Source: Rhizopus arrhizus
Taxonomy: Eukaryota > Mucoromycota > Mucoromycetes > Mucorales > Rhizopodaceae
Assembly: GCA_024220505.1 (NCBI GenBank)
Contig: JAKZZE010000001.1
Coordinates: 1,426,001 to 1,490,000 of the forward strand
Direction of reading: 5' to 3'
Length of the DNA stretch: 64,000 nucleotides
Shown one piece after another: positions 1 to 8,171 of the stretch. Numbering within the stretch: position 1 is the stretch's first letter; each line of letters starts with the position of its first letter. Both the position numbers and the translations under genes were made by a program. The notes under the pieces are model-generated. The model was not told where the DNA came from. It was given only the letters and a program-made list of their open reading frames with translations, and did no database searches.

Positions 1-1
1 C

Positions 2-2407
2 TGTGGTGCTGCCAAGACGTGTATGTCAAAATCCCTAGCAGACGCTCTAGGATTAGAAATAGATGCTGCCTCAGAAAGCGTATTTACCCTAGGAAACGGC
101 ACTAAACAACCTGCTTTGGGAGTAATATACGATGTACCTATTGAAGTACAAGATGATTTAATTATTCCATGCACTGTTGAAGTATTACCATCTTGCCCAA
201 CTCATTTAATTATCGGAAACAATTGGCTAAACAGAGCAAAGGCCAAAATTGATTTTAATAGTTCAACCCTGAAGGTGTCCTATAAAAACAAAAAAGCAGA
301 AATAGAAATATTCTTTTTACGTAAGAATACACCTCTACCAAAAATGGCCAGTTACATCCAAAGTTACCAACATCCTATCAGTTCAACAAATTCAAAAGAA
401 ACGAAAAAAGTGCATTTCGAGGATGATAAAACAGATTTAGAAGAAGATGAAGTTGATGAAGAATCAGAAGAAAGCACTGACGAAGAATCTACTGAAGAAG
501 AAGAAGAAGAAGCTGAAGATGAAGAACATTCACTATTATTGCTTGAAAACAACTACAAGGAAGACATACAGATAAAAAATCTTAAAGATCAATGCATTCT
601 GGAAGCCTCATCAGATGGATTAATTATTCCAGCAAACTCATCAAAAACTATCATAATCAAGAAACCTAAAGATGAACTTACAGAATTAATGTATAATTTT
701 GAAATAACCAGTGCCAAAATATTACAAAAATCTGGTGTTCTTGATCCTTGTCACAACTTTATTATCAACAGAAAAAGCTTGGAAATTCGAATATACAATC
801 GCTCTAATGATAATATAATTCTGGACCCAGGTGAAGAAATAGGAATCTTGGAAAAACTTAACCTTAAAGAGGATACAATTATACAAGCATATCATGTTGA
901 AAAAAACCTGCAACTTTGTACAATGGAAATGACCGACGAAATGGATAAAGAAACTTTGGATGAAGACAAAGAAACTTTAGAAACAGAAAAGTACAATAAG
1001 CTTGAAGTTGGAGAAATGGATAGAAAAACAACAAGAAAGCTAAAAAGGCTCTTAAAGAAATACGAAGAAATTTTCGACTGGAATAATGACAGTATCGGCC
1101 ATACAAGGTTGTTACAACACAAAATAATTGTACAAGAAGGCACCTTGCCTATCAGTCACCGACCATATCGGATTAGCCCCTTGGAAGCGGAACACTTGCA
1201 AAAGGAACTAGAAAAATATACAAAACTAGGTGTGATCTCCCCTTCAAACAGTCCGTGGGCTGCGCCAGTCATCTTAGTTAAAAAGAAAAATGGAGAATAT
1301 AGAATGGTGATAGACTACCGAAAGCTTAACGCAGTTACAAAAAAAGATGCATACCCATTACCACGAATTGATGACTTGCTAGACACGTTAGGAAAAGCTA
1401 AAGTTTTCTCAGCATTAGATATGCGAGCTGGTTTTCATCAAGTGCCGATGGAGGAAGATAGTAAAGAATTAACTGCCTTCACAACAAAATTTGGAATATA
1501 CCATTACAATACATTACCAATGGGACTTGTAAACTCTCCTGCCACATTCCAAAGACTTATTGATTTATGTTTTCGGCCACTCATTAATAAGTGCCTAGTA
1601 GCTTATATAGACGACTTAAATGTATATTCATTCAACCAACAAGACCATTTACACCACTTGGAACAAGTTTTTCAATGTATACAAATTGCAAATCTCAAAC
1701 TAAATCCCGAAAAGTGTTTTTTCTTCAAAGATCATCTCAAATTTCTTGGCTATATCGTAACAAAAGATGGTGTACAAACAGACCCAGAAAAAATCAAGAA
1801 AATCATCGAATATCCACAACCAAAGACACTTAAACAAGTCAGAGGATTTTTAGGCTTGGCTTCTTATTACAGGCGATTTATAAAAAACTTTGCCGCTATA
1901 GCAAGACCTCTACATGATCAGACAAAAACTACTAAACAAGTTCCATGGACAGAAAAGACCACTGAATCCTTTGAAACTTTGAAGAAACTGCTTACAACAG
2001 CTCCTGTTTTGACTAGACCCGATTTCAATAAGCCTTTTATTTTGGTCACAGACGCTTCAAAAGCAGGACTTGGGTGTATCCTTACACAATTAGATGAAAA
2101 TGGTCACGAGCATCCGGTCATATTCGCGAGTAGGGGACTAAGGTCTAGTGAAATAAATTACGCACCGACAAAGCTAGAATGTTTGGCAGTCATATGGGCA
2201 GTAAAAATGTTTCGTCCTTATCTGTTGGGGAAAAGATTCACAATAATCACAGATCATTCAGCATTACACGGATTACTCAAATCGCCAAATCCTACCGGAA
2301 TTATAGCACGATGGATCACAACACTTGCTGAATACGATTTTGAAATAAAATATCGACCTGGAAGAGTAAACGAAAGCGCAGACTTTTTATCAAGGCTCGG
2401 ATATTAA
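2..2407 (+). CDS. Ty3/gypsy Pol (protease-RT-RNase H), 5'-partial
   Basis: The frame is already open at base 2 and reads the protease active-site region CGAAKTC, which aligns with DCGAAKTC in copy B. An acidic, Glu-rich linker follows at about 400-530. The reverse transcriptase has the catalytic YIDD box near 1606-1617 and the LPMGLVNSPATFQ motif. RNase H follows, with VTDASKAG near 2045 and TDHSALHGLL near 2250. The ORF ends in DFLSRLGY and a stop, so integrase is not fused to it, which is unusual for this superfamily. No frame break is visible in the part present. The product would act in cytoplasmic virus-like particles to copy element RNA into DNA. Confidence 0.9.
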   Translation, partial: CGAAKTCMSKSLADALGLEIDAASESVFTLGNGTKQPALGVIYDVPIEVQDDLIIPCTVEVLPSCPTHLIIGNNWLNRAKAKIDFNSSTLKVSYKNKKAEIEIFFLRKNTPLPKMASYIQSYQHPISSTNSKETKKVHFEDDKTDLEEDEVDEESEESTDEESTEEEEEEAEDEEHSLLLLENNYKEDIQIKNLKDQCILEASSDGLIIPANSSKTIIIKKPKDELTELMYNFEITSAKILQKSGVLDPCHNFIINRKSLEIRIYNRSNDNIILDPGEEIGILEKLNLKEDTIIQAYHVEKNLQLCTMEMTDEMDKETLDEDKETLETEKYNKLEVGEMDRKTTRKLKRLLKKYEEIFDWNNDSIGHTRLLQHKIIVQEGTLPISHRPYRISPLEAEHLQKELEKYTKLGVISPSNSPWAAPVILVKKKNGEYRMVIDYRKLNAVTKKDAYPLPRIDDLLDTLGKAKVFSALDMRAGFHQVPMEEDSKELTAFTTKFGIYHYNTLPMGLVNSPATFQRLIDLCFRPLINKCLVAYIDDLNVYSFNQQDHLHHLEQVFQCIQIANLKLNPEKCFFFKDHLKFLGYIVTKDGVQTDPEKIKKIIEYPQPKTLKQVRGFLGLASYYRRFIKNFAAIARPLHDQTKTTKQVPWTEKTTESFETLKKLLTTAPVLTRPDFNKPFILVTDASKAGLGCILTQLDENGHEHPVIFASRGLRSSEINYAPTKLECLAVIWAVKMFRPYLLGKRFTIITDHSALHGLLKSPNPTGIIARWITTLAEYDFEIKYRPGRVNESADFLSRLGY

Positions 2408-2583
2408 AGATATACAACAATGAAGACAAATAAATAACAATACCAATCTATATATATATATATTATCAAAACTACATGGAGGAAGGGAGGGGTAGTTGAA
2501 ACAAAATTCATAAAATCTTACAAAAACAGTATAAAAAAAAAAAAAAATCTGAAACAATACACCTACTTCAAACAATAAGCATA
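2408..2583 (+). other. Pol-integrase spacer with conserved purine tract
   Basis: This non-coding spacer lies between the RNase H stop and the integrase ATG. It contains a TA repeat (2450-2462), a G-rich purine tract GGAGGAAGGGAGGGGTAG (about 2479-2496) and an A-run (2532-2547). The GGGAGGGGTAGTTGAAACAAAA core is also present at the matching place in copy B (about 18512), although the surrounding spacer differs. Its position suggests a central polypurine tract or a signal for expressing the downstream integrase ORF. Confidence 0.5.
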
Positions 2584-3930
2584 ATGGAACAATACAAAAT
2601 CGATCAGTTGACACAATATCTACAAACAATGAAAATAGCTGAAGACACAACTTCTAGAATGAAGAAGTACCTCAAGAAAGAAGCGAACAAGTTTACAATC
2701 TACCGAGACATCTTATATAGATACAATACTGAGAATGGGATCATCAGAAAAGTATTAAACAAAAAAGAAGCAGAAGAAATCATGTACGCATACCATCAAC
2801 ATCCATTGGGTGGTCACCTGGCTTACAATAATACACTACACAAGATATCATCTCGTTACTACTGGGATAATATGTCTCAAGATATTATGAATTATGTCAA
2901 GAAATGTTACAGATGCCAAATGCATGGGAAGAAAACATTAAAAGAAGAATTATATCCCGTAGCAGTTTCAGCAAAACCATTTGATCGGGTTGCCTTGGAT
3001 GTGAAACATGTACAAACATCAAGATCAGGACATAGATATATTATTGCTGCTATAGATTATCTTACAAAATATGTGGAAGCGAGACCCTTACGATTTCAAA
3101 ATGCATCAGAAATAGCTTTGTTTGTTTATGAAGACATTATCTGCAGGCATGGATGCCCAACGATCATGGTGTCAGATAACGGTAAACCCTTTCTAAGTGA
3201 TCTCATCCGACAGGTGTGCAGAAATTACAACATAATACACAAAACCACAACACCTTACAATCCACAAAGCAATGGCCTAATAGAACGGTTCAACCGAACA
3301 CTTGGACAAATATTACAAAGACGTTCTTATGAAGAAAAATTAGACTGGGATACTTATTTACCTGCGACATTGTTTGCCTACCGATCAATCAAGCAAGCTA
3401 CAACCAAACATTCTCCTTTTTTCTTAATTTATGGTTACGAACCCAGAACACCTTTTGACCTAGATCACCACTTGTATGAGAAAAATTCTCCCAAATTTGA
3501 AGCAAAGCTGTGGCACAGGACAACACATCAAATACATAACTTGAATAGAATCCGTGAACAAGCTACTCAAGCCATCAAGCAAACTCAAAATGCTCAAAAG
3601 AAAGCTATAGAGAAAAAGATATTAGACCAGAGTAAAGAATTGAAACCTCCTTTCAAGATAGGTGAACTAGTATTAGTGTTTAAAGACTATATGTCCACCT
3701 CTTGGTCAGGAAAATTGCAAGACAAATGGGAAGGTCCATTCATCATACAACATATATTGGGAAAAGGCACGTATCACATCAAGAGTGCAGACATCCGGGA
3801 TACCAAATTAAGAAGAGTACATGGGAATCGATTGAAAGCATATTTGCTCCCCAAGACGCAATGGATCATGGAGAACGAGCGAATTCTTGTACACCAAATG
3901 GATACTGAAACGCAAGAACTTCTTCATTAA
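2584..3930 (+). CDS. Ty3/gypsy integrase as a separate ORF
   Basis: A 448-codon ORF begins with its own ATG 177 bases after the RNase H stop. It shows the HHCC zinc-binding module (HQHPLGGH, then CYRCQ), the DDE core (ALDVKH, SDNGKPF, ERFNRT) and a C-terminal region with an LQDKWEGPF motif typical of gypsy integrases. No chromodomain is visible. In most Ty3/gypsy elements integrase is the C-terminal part of Pol; here a stop and a spacer separate them, and copy B has the same layout, so this is a family trait and not a mutation. How the ORF is translated (reinitiation, a separate transcript or splicing) cannot be told from the sequence. The ORF appears intact. Confidence 0.9.
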   Translation: MEQYKIDQLTQYLQTMKIAEDTTSRMKKYLKKEANKFTIYRDILYRYNTENGIIRKVLNKKEAEEIMYAYHQHPLGGHLAYNNTLHKISSRYYWDNMSQDIMNYVKKCYRCQMHGKKTLKEELYPVAVSAKPFDRVALDVKHVQTSRSGHRYIIAAIDYLTKYVEARPLRFQNASEIALFVYEDIICRHGCPTIMVSDNGKPFLSDLIRQVCRNYNIIHKTTTPYNPQSNGLIERFNRTLGQILQRRSYEEKLDWDTYLPATLFAYRSIKQATTKHSPFFLIYGYEPRTPFDLDHHLYEKNSPKFEAKLWHRTTHQIHNLNRIREQATQAIKQTQNAQKKAIEKKILDQSKELKPPFKIGELVLVFKDYMSTSWSGKLQDKWEGPFIIQHILGKGTYHIKSADIRDTKLRRVHGNRLKAYLLPKTQWIMENERILVHQMDTETQELLH

Positions 3931-4044
3931 AGTCACACATACAAAAAAAAAAAAAAAAAAAAAAACATATATATATATCAATGAAAAAAAAAAAAAAAAA
4001 AAAAAAAAAAGAGAGAGAATCATTATATCAAATATTTAAACAAA
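3931..4044 (+). repeat. Poly-A and AT low-complexity spacer
   Basis: Two long A-runs (about 3942-3964 and 3985-4010) flank an AT dinucleotide stretch between the integrase stop and the third ORF of copy A. The runs could be assembly- or replication-variable. No coding potential is seen. Confidence 0.8.
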
Positions 4045-4389
4045 ATGAGCAACATTCAAGAAGTACAAGAAAACTCTGCTGCTAACACTCAAGGACCTGT
4101 CTACTTGGACACAGTTGAGAACTATGTCAAGAAGCAATACATCGAACAAGGAATCGAGGCTGCCTGTCAAGCCTTAGACAACTTCTTGATCTTTTATGAG
4201 AATCAATACAAGAACTACACATATCAAGTTGATGGTCAAATCGTGAGCAAGTATCAGTTCATCGCAAGTACAATTACTCGAATCGAATCCGAAATCATGG
4301 AACAGCAAGAGGCAAGCATGGTTAATGAAGAAGAAAAGGAAGGAGAAGAAAACAAGGTTAATTGTAACTTTGCTGCCGCCGGACTTTAA
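4045..4389 (+). pseudogene. Third ORF of Ty3 copy A, 5' part (interrupted)
   Basis: This ORF starts with ATG 114 bases after the integrase stop. It encodes about 106 element residues (MSNIQEV...EEENKVN) before the sequence enters the inverted repeat of the Merlin-like transposon at about 4362; the last codons (CNFAAAGL and stop) are transposon sequence. The 3' part continues at 6522. The product is acidic at the break and predicted soluble, with no signal peptide or membrane segment seen. I do not recognise a family. An ORF at this position is where envelope-like or accessory ORFs sit in some gypsy elements, but nothing here resembles an envelope protein. Confidence 0.6.
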
Positions 4390-4477
4390 AATTTTTCAAT
4401 TTCCTTATTAGGAAATCCCCATTTGTAGGCATTTAGCTGTAATAACCCGTAAAATATAACTCTATTATGCAAATTAT

Positions 4478-4559
4478 TGTCCAGATTGGTTAGGGCGTCA
4501 GCTTCCTAAGCAAGAGGTCACCGGTTCGAAACGTGCGGTGCATCCTTTTTTTTTTTTTT
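4478..4559 (+). other. tRNA-like (Pol III A/B box) segment in left inverted repeat
   Basis: Sequence similar to an A box (TGGTTAGGGCG, 4487-4497) and a B box (GGTTCGAAACG, 4523-4533) is followed by a long T-run (about 4547-4559) that would serve as a Pol III terminator. Between the boxes is a TTCCTAA stretch like an anticodon loop reading CCT (Arg). The stems pair poorly, so this is a tRNA-derived relic or SINE-like promoter, not a functional tRNA gene. The same segment recurs in the right repeat in opposite orientation, so both point into the transposon. Confidence 0.5.
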
Positions 4560-4798
4560 AGGAAGTTGCAATTGCAGTTTTATAGCTGTGATTCGTTTTT
4601 TTAAATTAACGCTTTATGTATCGTTCTATTTTGTATTTATATTGTAGACACACAAACGAATACCATTACAATTTTTTTTTTTTAAATTGATTATCTTAAC
4701 ACTTTGGCTATTTTTTTACATAAAGTATTAATAATACTTGCTTCAAATAATATTAACATTTTAACAAAGATTTTTACTTTTATTTTCTATTATTATTA

Positions 4799-6191
4799 TT
4801 ATTCTGCAGCAAGTTCTGTTAGCCAGGCTGGATTACGTTGAGCTCGATCAAAGCTAACATTCTTAAGGCAATTTATTATACCGTTAAATATATCGTTATG
4901 ATGCTTTCTTCGCCAAATAAATTCAATAAGCAACCAAGGCATCATTTTCTTCGTTCTGAGAGCAGGAGTTACATTCATTTTTATTCCATTCCATGTTCCT
5001 AAAGAAATTTTAGAATAATTTTGAACTATAAACCTTTGTATATAGTAATCTTATTCTTACCCTCAATAGTGTTAGTGTGAACATCGTCATCGCGAAATGT
5101 TACACTATGGTTGACAGTTCGATGTATTAAATTCATTCCAAGGTTTACCATATTTTCGTAGGCTCGCCAACAGTCTGTATGTACTATCGATCCATCTGCA
5201 ACATAGTTTTGGATAATTGTATCCATCGTTTCCGTGTTTCTGTTATTAACTACAACTAGAAAACACTTTCGTTCAGGTGTCTTTTCCACACCACCAACCA
5301 CCCAAACACCCTCCACACGGTGTCCACGATGATACTTTCGTTTTCCAAACTTTGATTCATCAATTTCTACCACGATTGGATTTCCATCCACATCATAGCC
5401 TCCAATTTTACAGTCGTTTTGCTGCAAATCTTCTTGTAAGACTTGGTACCAATCTGTTAATGTTTTACGTACTGTATTAGGAGAGCATCCAACCATGGTA
5501 GAAATTGTCATGCGGCGTATTTTTAAACTCCAAAAGTAAAGAATCGAAAGTGTGTCATAGGTTGGTAAGTTGCGATGACTAAAAAAGGAAGCATTTCGTA
5601 CGGCTATTTGACGTCCATTACAGCACTTTTCACCGGTTTCTTGGTTTATTATTATGCCATTACATCTCCAACGTGGAATACTTCCTGTTTGTTCCAAGTA
5701 CATAATACTTCCTTCAGCACCATTGCAACGATAAACAGTATTGCTTCCATAATAAATTCCATTATTAATAAAAAATCTAATTTATAAAAAAAAAATAGAG
5801 TTACTAATATTGCATAAAAGAATATTTCGTTATACTTTTATACTTACTGCATACACGCTTCTTCTGTTCCAAAAGTTAAAAAAAACGTTCTGGTGGACAT
5901 AATAGGAACATTTTGCTCTATGCTCCAATTGTCTGGCAAAATATTACTGTCGTGTAACTCTTCATCAACTTCAAAATCTTCTATTTCCAATAATTCCTCA
6001 TTATCGTCGTTATTGATAGAAATAAATGCTTCATCCAAATCTGAAGTTTGTTCAGTTTCTAAACGCATTTCTTCTACTTCTTCATCAGAATCAACAATAA
6101 TAATAGGGTTGCTTGGTGAAGTAACAGGTCTTTGACGACGAATACCAGCAGGATTGGTGTAGTTTGCAGTTGAAATGTTGATAAAAGACAT
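4799..6191 (-). CDS. Merlin/IS1595 (ISXO2-like) transposase, three exons
   Basis: Exons on the minus strand at 6191-5848, 5776-5061 and 4998-4799 join with GT-AG introns of 71 and 62 bases into 1260 nt (419 aa and stop). The N-terminal exon is acidic and disordered-looking. The second exon carries a zinc-ribbon-like region with Cys-rich segments, a helix-turn-helix region (TMVGCSPNTVRKTL) and the DDE domain: VEIDESKFGKRKYHRGHR (catalytic D near residue 254), HTDCWRAY (D near 316) and HTNTIEG (E near 353). The ESKFGKRKYHRGH pattern is typical of IS1595/Merlin enzymes, which cut and paste the element. The reading frame is preserved across both splice sites, which supports the gene model and suggests recent activity. 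Confidence 0.88.
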
Positions 6192-6351
6192 AATATACTA
6201 ACTTTAATTTGAAAAATGTAAAAAGGGAAGAAAAAAAAAAGAGGAAAAACGCGAAATGGAAAAAAATTTATTTCAAAAAATTTAAGTCACAAAAAGAAAA
6301 AACTCAGACTTAAAAAATTACTACCAAAATTTCAAAAAAAGGTATATGTAA

Positions 6352-6407
6352 GGGTCGAACTAGTGACCTCTTGCTTAGGAAACTGACGCCCTAACCAATC
6401 TGGACAA
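6352..6407 (-). other. tRNA-like segment in right inverted repeat
   Basis: This is the complement of the left-repeat tRNA-like segment, with A-box-like TTGGTTAGGGCG and CTAAGCAAGAGGTCAC. The B box is more eroded (AGTTCGACCC). It points inward on the minus strand, toward the transposase start. Confidence 0.45.
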
Positions 6408-6521
6408 TAACATGCATAATACAATTATATTTTACGGGTTCTTACAGCTAAATGCCTAAAAATGGGGATTTCCTAATAAGGAAATTGAAAATTTTAAAGT
6501 CCGACGGCAGCAAAGTTACAA

Positions 6522-6965
6522 CCATCCGAAAACAATGATGCTACTTTAAATCAACCTTTGATTCAAACCTACCAAAGTACTACTGATGATTTGTGGTTCT
6601 ATGAACTATGCTTGGCTGAATACTTTGAGCAATATCGATCGTTATTAGAACAGCAATCGATGATAAACCGTCAAAAAGAAATCATAGCTGATAACTTTGC
6701 ACAAAACGCAACTGAATGGGCTCATTCGAAATTCAAAAGACCTGAAAACAATCAGCGAGACATTTACTTGTATGAAACAGCAAAATATAACCAACTCAAG
6801 ACTATTGTTCCTAACTGTACTGTTTACCGCACCCTGTTTACAAAAATGAAAAATCACGACCAATGGGGTCAGGTGTTGTCTCGAACCGAGAGCGGTTCTT
6901 CCCTTGGTGGGGGGATCTGTGACGCAGTTGGTGTAACTTTTGCGGAAGAAGGGACTCAGTCCTAG
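6522..6965 (+). pseudogene. Third ORF of Ty3 copy A, 3' part
   Basis: This is the continuation of the ORF interrupted by the Merlin-like element. The frame is open from the repeat end (SENNDATLNQP...) to TAG at 6963. It is hydrophilic, helix-rich and without recognised motifs (WFYELCLAEYFEQY, KRPENNQRDIYLYE). The last ~20 codons read through the polypurine tract (6907-6915) and into the 3' LTR. Together with the 5' part it would be roughly 250 residues. Function unknown. Confidence 0.55.
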
Positions 6966-7012
6966 GAGGGACTCAGTCGTAGGAGGGACCTCAGTCCTAG
7001 GAGGGATATCAG
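6946..7012 (+). repeat. Imperfect ~18-bp tandem repeat in LTR
   Basis: About four imperfect units of GGGACTCAGTCCTAGGAG (each self-complementary in the core ACTCAGTCCTAGGA) lie near the start of the 3' LTR, overlapping the end of the third ORF. Confidence 0.7.
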
Positions 7013-7355
7013 TCCCTGAAGATAAACAAAAAAAGTTCAAAAATAGAAAAACACAAAAAAAACACAACCCTATAAATATCCCTTTATCCTTTCACTTTTG
7101 AAAGACTTACTTACTTTTCGATATATACTTACTTTTGATATAACTTACTTTTTACTTTTGACATATTTTACTTTAACATAAAATAAAAAGAATATCTTCA
7201 AGGATCTACATTTAAAATCTTTCTGATCCCCTACATATACATCAAGTCAAGTCCTTTGAAGTCAAATTATCTTCATCGTATCAATCTTATATTCTCTTAT
7301 CAAGAAAACTCTTATTACTTTTTACTGTTTGATCTACAATACAAGATCTGGTGGT

Positions 7356-7751
7356 TGTGATATTTAGGGTTTATAATATAAAAAAGTACTAAGTCAATCA
7401 ACAAATATAAAAATAAGTGAGACTCAAAGTAGATTGTCCTTTATTCAAGTTAAAAATATGAGGGTATTTATACTTTTCTATCCACGGCTAAATAATAGTA
7501 TTCACAGTATATGATTATTGATTATTAATCGATATTAGACGATGCGTTAATTATATGATTGGTATTGTTTAACATCTTTTATCAAGAAGTAATTATTAAT
7601 CCTGATTCAGGAACTTGTTAGAATATTCTGGAGTGGATCGGGATATGATTTTATTTGACGTGGCATAATACAATGTCCGATATTCCTAATTTGGATGATC
7701 ATTGTTCGTAGTAATTTACAGTATTACTTTATTATATGTGTAAATACCACA
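7356..7751 (-). repeat. Solo LTR (family LTR-1) with GTGGT duplication
   Basis: The 396-bp unit runs TGTGATATTTAGGG...TAAATACCACA and is flanked by GTGGT on both sides (7351-7355 and 7752-7756). Removing it together with one GTGGT restores the sequence GATCTGGTGGTCACTT seen uninterrupted in copy B. A TATAAATA on the minus strand (about 7468-7476) suggests minus orientation. There is no internal region, so it is a recombined solo LTR. Confidence 0.85.
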
Positions 7752-7897
7752 GTGGTCACTTACTACAAGCAAACCAAATTTATCAACATAAAAACAAGCT
7801 TTTGATCTCAAATTCTTTTACACTTCAAAGAAAAGTCAAATTATTTCTAAACTCTTAAGGCCATTTAAACGAAACAATACCTATCACAAGAAAAATT

Positions 7898-8102
7898 ACA
7901 ATGTCTATTTATACTATTTTACATTTGCTGCGGTGGTGATGTTGTTATATATTGTTATAATGTTAATATTGAAAGTACTGCGACATTGCTGCGACTATGC
8001 TGCGACTATACTGCGACTATACTGCGGATGACAACTGTAGGTAGAAGTATCAAAAAAGGAATATTTGTAACACTATCCAAAATGAGAATAAAATATACGA
8101 CA
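7898..8102 (-). repeat. 3' LTR of Ty3 D (truncated)
   Basis: Matches 13024-13216 closely. It contains tandem GCTGCGACTAT units (about 7980-8028), one more copy than the 5' LTR. The portion corresponding to 12926-13023 is missing, so no target duplication can be scored. Confidence 0.8.
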
Positions 8103-8171
8103 ACACCCCCTTTCCAAAGTGTTGATAGACCCGATCAACAAAACCAAAGAGAGAAAAGAGAAAAAAAAATC

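Larger units (their letters stand above)
4362..6521 (-). mobile_element. Merlin/IS1595-like DNA transposon with intact transposase
   Basis: The ~2.16-kb unit is bounded by long inverted repeats: 4362 onward (TTGTAACTTTGCTGCCG...) matches the complement of sequence ending at 6521. The repeats extend about 170-200 bp and include a tRNA-like segment. It interrupts the third ORF of Ty3 copy A. No clean 8-9 bp target duplication could be seen at the ends, so the exact termini are uncertain. The single gene on the minus strand splices to an open 419-aa transposase, so this copy may be functional. Confidence 0.8.
1..7886 (+). mobile_element. Ty3/gypsy LTR retrotransposon copy A (5' end outside window)
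   Basis: The window opens inside the protease domain, so gag and the 5' LTR are missing. The order is protease-RT-RNaseH, then a separate integrase ORF, then a third ORF, a purine tract (GGTGGGGGGA) and a 3' LTR starting TGTGACGC at 6918. A Merlin-like DNA transposon (4362-6521) and a solo LTR (7356-7751) are inserted in it. It is related to copy B at 13217-19098 but the two have diverged. The element end at about 7886 is inferred from a CA dinucleotide and similarity to the end of the copy B 5' LTR. Confidence 0.8.
6918..7886 (+). repeat. 3' LTR of Ty3 copy A, interrupted by a solo LTR
   Basis: The LTR begins TGTGACGCAG directly after the purine tract and holds a TATA-like TATAAATA (about 7070). 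Its segment TTTGATCTAC...AAGATCTGGTGGTCACTT matches the 5' LTR of copy B (about 13750-13793). It ends near CTATCACA at 7886. A foreign LTR (7356-7751) sits inside it with GTGGT duplications, so the native LTR is about 570 bp. Confidence 0.65.

Noticed and set aside
364..552. Ser-rich minus-strand ORF
   Set aside because: Antisense of the acidic GAA-rich linker of Pol in Ty3 copy A; composition-driven shadow.
4478..4559. True tRNA-Arg(CCT) gene
   Set aside because: A and B boxes are present but the acceptor and anticodon stems do not pair well, and the sequence is part of a transposon inverted repeat found twice.
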